A stretch of DNA of 36,390 nt from CAWGCA01 sp963820955 (GTDB taxonomy: Bacteria; Pseudomonadota; Gammaproteobacteria; Chromatiales; Chromatiaceae): positions 1 to 36,390 of the forward strand of contig CAWGCA010000058.1 in NCBI GenBank assembly GCA_963820955.1, in the 5' to 3' direction. The notes beneath the pieces are model-generated. The model saw only the letters and a program-made list of their open reading frames with translations. It was not told the origin of the DNA and ran no database searches. Made by a program: the position numbers and the translations under genes. Positions 32,643 through 36,390 of this stretch are shown here, piece after piece. Position 1 is the first letter of the stretch. Every line of letters starts with the position of its first letter.

Positions 32643-33389
32643 TCAAGGGAGTACCGAACGAAATCCGGAAGGGTCCCGGGGTTGGGGGTTAAACAGCCAA
32701 ACCACCTCCCTCTCCATCCCCGGGTAGGCAGGTAGTGCGATGAGAGAGCTGGAGAGGGTAGCGAAGCCGTTATCCAGCTGGAAACACATGGCCGCTGTTT
32801 TCTCTTCCTGGCCTATCGATTCGCTGCTTGCCAGCAGTTCGCACCAGTCCGTCCAGTCGCCTTCGTCTGGGTCGGGGGTCGTCGCAGCCCGGAAGCGCGG
32901 CAGAAAATGACAGATGCGCGGATCGCTTGCGTCATCCAGCTCGTGTGCCGTGAGCATATGCAGACCGGAAGGCACCTCCCGGATGTCGATAACCCCCCCT
33001 GCATTGCGGATCCAGAAGCCATCCCTCGGGTCGCCCAGGAACAGATTGAAGGGCTGATAGGCGGCGGGATTGAGATCGGCCAGCGCCTCGGCTGCTTCCC
33101 CGGCCTCCGCGTGATCCAGGGCCTCCAATACCAGTTCGCCTCGGCTGCGCTTGTGCGGGTCCGGCCCCAGAGATCCCACCCTGTTCATGATGCCGCAGGC
33201 CAGGCCATGGTCGTTGAGCCCTATCCAGCTGCCGCCCGCCAATCGATCCCGTCCGGCAACTACTTCAGGGCGGTCTTCCCAGTGTCTGCCTGGAGGGTCC
33301 CAGGGGCGGTCTCGCATTTCGTCCCTGTTGTCGGCGAGCAGCAGGGGCCAGGGGTGTTCGGGACGGCGGAGAATGATTAAAGTGCACAT
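32643..33389 (-). CDS. NRDE (TANGO2-like) family protein
   Basis: A 248-residue protein of the NRDE family, named after the conserved motif seen here in LLLADNRDEMRDRP (residues 17-30). The N-terminus MCTLII gives a cysteine at position 2, which could become the N-terminal nucleophile as in Ntn-hydrolases. WIGLNDHGLACGIMNR and DPRICHFLP are further conserved pieces. No signal peptide is visible. The eukaryotic relative TANGO2 is linked to heme and lipid handling, but no biochemical role can be assigned here. It is convergent with the aldo/keto reductase gene. Confidence 0.88.
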   Translation of the reverse strand: MCTLIILRRPEHPWPLLLADNRDEMRDRPWDPPGRHWEDRPEVVAGRDRLAGGSWIGLNDHGLACGIMNRVGSLGPDPHKRSRGELVLEALDHAEAGEAAEALADLNPAAYQPFNLFLGDPRDGFWIRNAGGVIDIREVPSGLHMLTAHELDDASDPRICHFLPRFRAATTPDPDEGDWTDWCELLASSESIGQEEKTAAMCFQLDNGFATLSSSLIALPAYPGMEREVVWLFNPQPRDPSGFRSVLP

Positions 33390-33558
33390 GTGGTCCGTTT
33401 TGTTTCGGAGAAATCGATGTTTTGCTCAGGGCATTGCCGTGAGAGACGGAAATCCCGTTACTGATTGTATCAGGGGCTTGCCTTAGTGTTGGAAGCAAGG
33501 TATTTCTTCCCTAGCGCAAACTAATACATGACTTAATCTCTTCGGAAATAAATCAAAT

Positions 33559-34482
33559 ATGAAAGTACTAGTCCTCGGCGCCGGTGCAGTTGGTCTCTGC
33601 CTTGCAGCCAGACTCAGTCGTCATGCCGAGGTTTATGCGGTCTGCCGCCAGCAGCACGCGGACGCCATCTCCACATCGGGGTTTCGCATGACGGGCATCT
33701 GGGGGGAGGGTGACTTTCATTTCAGTGCCTCGACAGAGCCTCCGGCAGATATTCGGTTCGAGTATGTGATTCTCACCGCGAAATCCAGTGATACACAGAA
33801 ACTTTGTGCAGACTACCGAGGACATCTGAATCACTCGGATGTGGTCAGTCTGCAGAACGGTATCGGCAATGAGAATATCATTTCCGAATACACGGAACAT
33901 GTGATCGGAGGCACCATTATTACCGGCTTCGAGTGGCGAGGAGACGGGCAGGTAGAGGTTACGGTGGAAGCCGGCCCTATCCGTCTGGGGCGCTATCCCC
34001 ATGGGGTGGATCAGCAGGTTGTCCGTTTGGTGGAGCTATTCCGGGAGGCGGGTCTTCAGGCCGAGGCGAGCGACCAGATCCAGAGTAATCTCTGGGCCAA
34101 GACCTTGTATAACTGCGCCCTCAACCCCCTCGGCGCCATCGTGGGCGTATCTTATGGCAGGCTTTCCGCGGTACCAGCCTGGGCGGTGATCGAGCAATTG
34201 ATTGCCGAGGCCTTTGCCGTCTGCAAGGCGGAAGCGGTACCCCTGCCCTGGGATAGCGCGGACCGCTATCTTGATTATCTCCAGCAGGTTCAACTTCCGG
34301 CGACCGCGGGCCACCACTCCTCAATGCTGCAGGATATCCGCAAAGGCCGGGAAACCGAAATCGATTTCATGAACGGCGCCATTGCGCGTCTCGGCCGCCG
34401 GCACGGAATCCCAACCCCGGTCAATGACACCCTGGTCAATCTGATCAGGTTCAAGACCGGCGATGGCCGGAGTGGAGCCTAG
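33559..34482 (+). CDS. panE: 2-dehydropantoate 2-reductase
   Basis: A 307-residue ketopantoate reductase-type enzyme, expected to reduce 2-dehydropantoate to pantoate with NADPH in pantothenate/CoA synthesis. The N-terminal Rossmann loop is VLGAGAVGLCLAARL (4-18). VSLQNGIGNE contains the substrate/cofactor-contacting asparagine. The catalytic lysine is in LWAKTLYNCALNPLGAI, and the C-terminal helical domain carries HHSSMLQDIRKGRETEIDFMNGAI, with the conserved Ser, Asp and Glu. Length is normal. No other pan gene is close by. Paralogues with other 2-oxoacid substrates exist, so the symbol rests on motif conservation. Confidence 0.88.
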   Translation: MKVLVLGAGAVGLCLAARLSRHAEVYAVCRQQHADAISTSGFRMTGIWGEGDFHFSASTEPPADIRFEYVILTAKSSDTQKLCADYRGHLNHSDVVSLQNGIGNENIISEYTEHVIGGTIITGFEWRGDGQVEVTVEAGPIRLGRYPHGVDQQVVRLVELFREAGLQAEASDQIQSNLWAKTLYNCALNPLGAIVGVSYGRLSAVPAWAVIEQLIAEAFAVCKAEAVPLPWDSADRYLDYLQQVQLPATAGHHSSMLQDIRKGRETEIDFMNGAIARLGRRHGIPTPVNDTLVNLIRFKTGDGRSGA

Positions 34483-34844
34483 TCCTTTCGGTAGGAAGTA
34501 TTTCGGCGGTTCTTTCCCGCAACTGTATTGCATCCTAAAAAATAGATGTCTTTCCGTCCAAGCCCAGAGTAGTAGTAGTGCTGCAGGGATATGCAGTGTT
34601 GAAGAAGTTGAGGATGGAATCCACTAACGACATGATTACCCGATGAATTCTTGTTTTTTCCAGGATAAAAAATAAAGTTTGAGCGGTTGCCGGATCTATA
34701 ATCAGGTTCCTCCCGTATTTTCTAGAAACAATTTGTCACACTATTTTTCCTTGGCGAAACAGTGGAGCAACATCTTTGGCTTAGAATAAAAACCGAGTTG
34801 AGTAAGGGATGGATTATTCCCTTGGTAAGACGGAGGTGCGAATC
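34483..34844. other. Intergenic gap after panE
   Basis: About 360 bp without a supported gene. It includes several A/T-rich stretches (for example AAAAAATAAAGTTT near 34668) that could hold a sigma-70 promoter for the next gene. I looked for an RpoN promoter and found only a wrongly spaced candidate near 34752. No palindrome of the CTGNCA-N3-TGNCAG type is present. If transcription starts close to panE, the next mRNA would have a long leader. Confidence 0.4.
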
Positions 34845-35261
34845 ATGAACAACAGGCAATTTTTGATGCTAGCGGCATCCGCAGTGGCAGTGGCAGGGAT
34901 CGCCTTGCCGATAACCTCAGCGGCGCAAGCGGCGGGGGAGCAACTTCAGCAGCAGACTCAGGAGCAGTTGCAGCAGCAGACCAGGGAGCAGTTGCAGACC
35001 CAAGAGAAGGTAACTACCCAGCCAGCGGAAGCCCCTGCCGGATCGTTCCAGAATCGCGAGCAGGTAAAAAAGGCCGGTGAAGAAGCGCAGTATCGACATC
35101 GCGAGCAGGTTAAAAAAGCAGGCGAGGAAGCCAAATACCAGCATCGTGAAAAGTACAGTCACGGCATGCCTGAAGGTGCTGGCGGCAGGGGTTCCGGCGG
35201 TCCTGGCGGCAGTTCCGGTGGCGGTTCCGGTGGCGGTGGCGGTGGCGGTGGCGGTCGATAA
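34845..35261 (+). CDS. Small secreted protein with Gln-rich and Gly-rich tracts
   Basis: About 138 residues counted from ATG 34845, which has GGAGGT (34832-34837) ahead of it; an ATG at 34809 is less likely. A signal peptide (FLMLAASAVAVAGIALPITSAAQAA) is followed by three parts. The first is a Gln-rich helical tract (EQLQQQTQEQLQQQTREQLQ). The second is a doubled REQVKKAGEEA(Q/K)Y segment, likely coiled coil. The third is a Gly/Ser tail ending in a run of glycines and a single arginine. Similar Gly-tailed ends occur in the next gene. Function unknown. Confidence 0.75.
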   Translation: MNNRQFLMLAASAVAVAGIALPITSAAQAAGEQLQQQTQEQLQQQTREQLQTQEKVTTQPAEAPAGSFQNREQVKKAGEEAQYRHREQVKKAGEEAKYQHREKYSHGMPEGAGGRGSGGPGGSSGGGSGGGGGGGGGR

Positions 35262-35320
35262 AGTCAGTTAGGCCGTTTTTTTACTTTTGGTATCGCATCT
35301 GAGTCGGGTTCTGCCAGACG

Positions 35321-35713
35321 ATGACGATGGAATTGGCAACCTTGAGCAAGGCCTTATGGGCGGGGATACTGATAATCAGCCCCGCCCAGGGGGCGGAGCA
35401 GACTGCAATGTCAGTCAGCCGGTTGGCTGCCCGGGAGCCTCCCGAAGAGCAAGGGTTCGATCTGGGAGTCAGGTTACGCCATTATTACCATTCTTTCATA
35501 TACAACCGAAACGAATCTGGAGCTACGACCTTTCTCCCTCCTGCTTACCGAAACAATCGGCACTCCGGAAGATCTGACCGTTACGGAGTGGGCTATGAGT
35601 CGCGCACCGGGCTGGATCAGGCCGTAGGCGGGACAGAATCCGGGGCAGTAGGTACTGGCTCCGCTGGAGGGGGGGGCGGTGGAAGTGCCGGAGGGGGTGG
35701 TCCAGGGCGTTGA
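35321..35713 (+). CDS. Small secreted protein with poly-Gly C-terminus
   Basis: 130 residues. MTMELATLSKALWAGILIISPAQGAEQTA reads as a signal peptide with cleavage after AQGA. The central region holds aromatic and basic residues (GVRLRHYYHSFIYNRNES, YRNNRHSGRSDRYGVGYES). The tail is GSAGGGGGGSAGGGGPGR, like the Gly-rich end of the preceding protein, again closed by arginine. No strong ribosome-binding site is visible, so the start is uncertain. It lies 59 bp after the previous gene and 167 bp before a patatin-like lipoprotein gene. Family not recognised. Confidence 0.55.
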   Translation: MTMELATLSKALWAGILIISPAQGAEQTAMSVSRLAAREPPEEQGFDLGVRLRHYYHSFIYNRNESGATTFLPPAYRNNRHSGRSDRYGVGYESRTGLDQAVGGTESGAVGTGSAGGGGGGSAGGGGPGR

Positions 35714-35880
35714 AACTTTTCCCCGCTCCCGAGCAAACCCCTTTCGGTCAGTGAGAGAGGTGATAGCGGAGCACGACATCCATCGATTCATCGTTATCGC
35801 AATCACAGTAAAACATTGGCAGGAAACCGGACCGGCATGAAATCGGCTTAGCCCATCGCGAAGAATCGGATTCCCTGTCA

Positions 35881-36390
35881 ATGAATAAGCGTCTACCCGT
35901 CCTGACAGTTCTGCTTCTAGCCTTTGTTCTCGGTGGCTGCGCCAGTCAGGCACGATTTCCGGAAAATCCACCACTGACCCGCTACCAGCCCGCGGTGGCA
36001 GCAGGTGCTCAAGAACATGACGACACTCTGCTGGTACTGACCTTCTCAGGTGGCGGGAGCCGGGCCGCGGCATTGGCTTATGGAGTGCTGAAAGAGCTGT
36101 CCACCAAGAGGGTCCGTGAGCGGCGATTGCTCGACGAGGTGGATATGATCTCGGCGGTATCCGGCGGTAGTATCACCGCCGCCTATTACGGGCTCTATGG
36201 GGATCGACTGTTCACTGATTTTCGTGCGCGCTTTCTCGAATGGGACGTGGAGAGTGACTTGAAACTCGCCATGATATCCAATCTATCCAGGCTCAGTTCG
36301 GTTACTTTTGGCAGCGGGGATATGCTTGATGAGTATTTTCGACTCCACCTGTTTGGCGATGCGCCTCTGACGGCTCTGATCGATGATCAG
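35881..36390 (+). CDS. Patatin-like phospholipase lipoprotein (partial, runs off window)
   Basis: The first 170 residues are present. The signal sequence LPVLTVLLLAFVLGGC ends in a lipobox with C20. The patatin core follows: TFSGGGSRAAALAYGVLKEL gives the glycine-rich oxyanion loop, and ISAVSGGSITAAYYGLYGD carries the nucleophile serine in GGS. The C-terminal part, with the catalytic aspartate, lies beyond 36390. It should be a membrane-tethered lipid acyl hydrolase. The gene is open to the window end without a stop. Confidence 0.88.
   Translation, partial: MNKRLPVLTVLLLAFVLGGCASQARFPENPPLTRYQPAVAAGAQEHDDTLLVLTFSGGGSRAAALAYGVLKELSTKRVRERRLLDEVDMISAVSGGSITAAYYGLYGDRLFTDFRARFLEWDVESDLKLAMISNLSRLSSVTFGSGDMLDEYFRLHLFGDAPLTALIDDQ

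Overview
The window looks like chromosomal DNA of a respiratory, probably sulfur- or redox-versatile gammaproteobacterium. I infer this from the proteobacterial Mrp antiporter layout with a fused MrpA/MrpB, a DmsA-type molybdoenzyme with c-type cytochromes, RpoN-dependent regulation and GC-rich codon use. The exact lineage cannot be read from the sequence; a Chromatiales-like organism is only a guess.

Layout. 1-2000: a dispersed repeat, a spermidine-synthase-like protein and a convergent threonine aldolase. 2408-9252: a tightly overlapping Mrp-type Na+/H+ antiporter operon (A/B fusion, C, D, E, F, G) followed by a CNNM/CBS membrane protein, then a cupin and a dienelactone-hydrolase-like gene. 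10574-13875: a two-component system, namely a sensor kinase with a periplasmic CXXCH heme-type site and an NtrC-class RpoN-activating regulator. 14138-15088: a divergent secreted repeat protein. 15802-17349: an exported thioredoxin-NHL protein. 17429-25551, all on the minus strand: a small secreted protein, a Met/Gly tandem-repeat secreted protein, a pentaheme cytochrome, a Tat-exported DmsA-like molybdoenzyme, its four-cluster Fe-S subunit, a TorD-type chaperone, a monoheme cytochrome c and a multi-cluster ferredoxin protein. 26389-34482: mixed metabolic genes (MFS, Fe-ADH, LsrG-like monooxygenase, SDR, SLT-like lipoprotein, exported intradiol dioxygenase, aldo/keto reductase, NRDE protein, PanE). 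34845-36390: two small exported Gly-tailed proteins and the start of a patatin-like lipoprotein.

Main result. Two RpoN (-24/-12) promoters with exact GG-N10-GC spacing occur at 14061-14076 (+) and 25615-25630 (-). Each is preceded, about 110-175 bp upstream, by 15-bp palindromes of the form CTGNCA-N3-TGNCAG (13911, 25720, 25786). Two more copies lie at 15170 and 15235. The only RpoN activator in the window is the heme-sensor-linked regulator beside the first promoter. I infer a local regulon in which a periplasmic heme sensor controls a set of unusual secreted proteins and, by read-through, a molybdoenzyme/cytochrome operon that has no membrane anchor subunit. Three of the secreted proteins share a short motif of an aromatic pair, then [DQ]G, then a hydrophobic strand ending in P. 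This suggests that they work together.

Two families of dispersed palindromic repeats (A, about 172 bp with 17-bp terminal inverted repeats; B, about 115-155 bp) fill several intergenic gaps. One A and one B copy separate the orphan palindrome cluster at 15170-15249 from the thioredoxin-NHL gene. No tRNA, rRNA, CRISPR array or transposase gene was seen.
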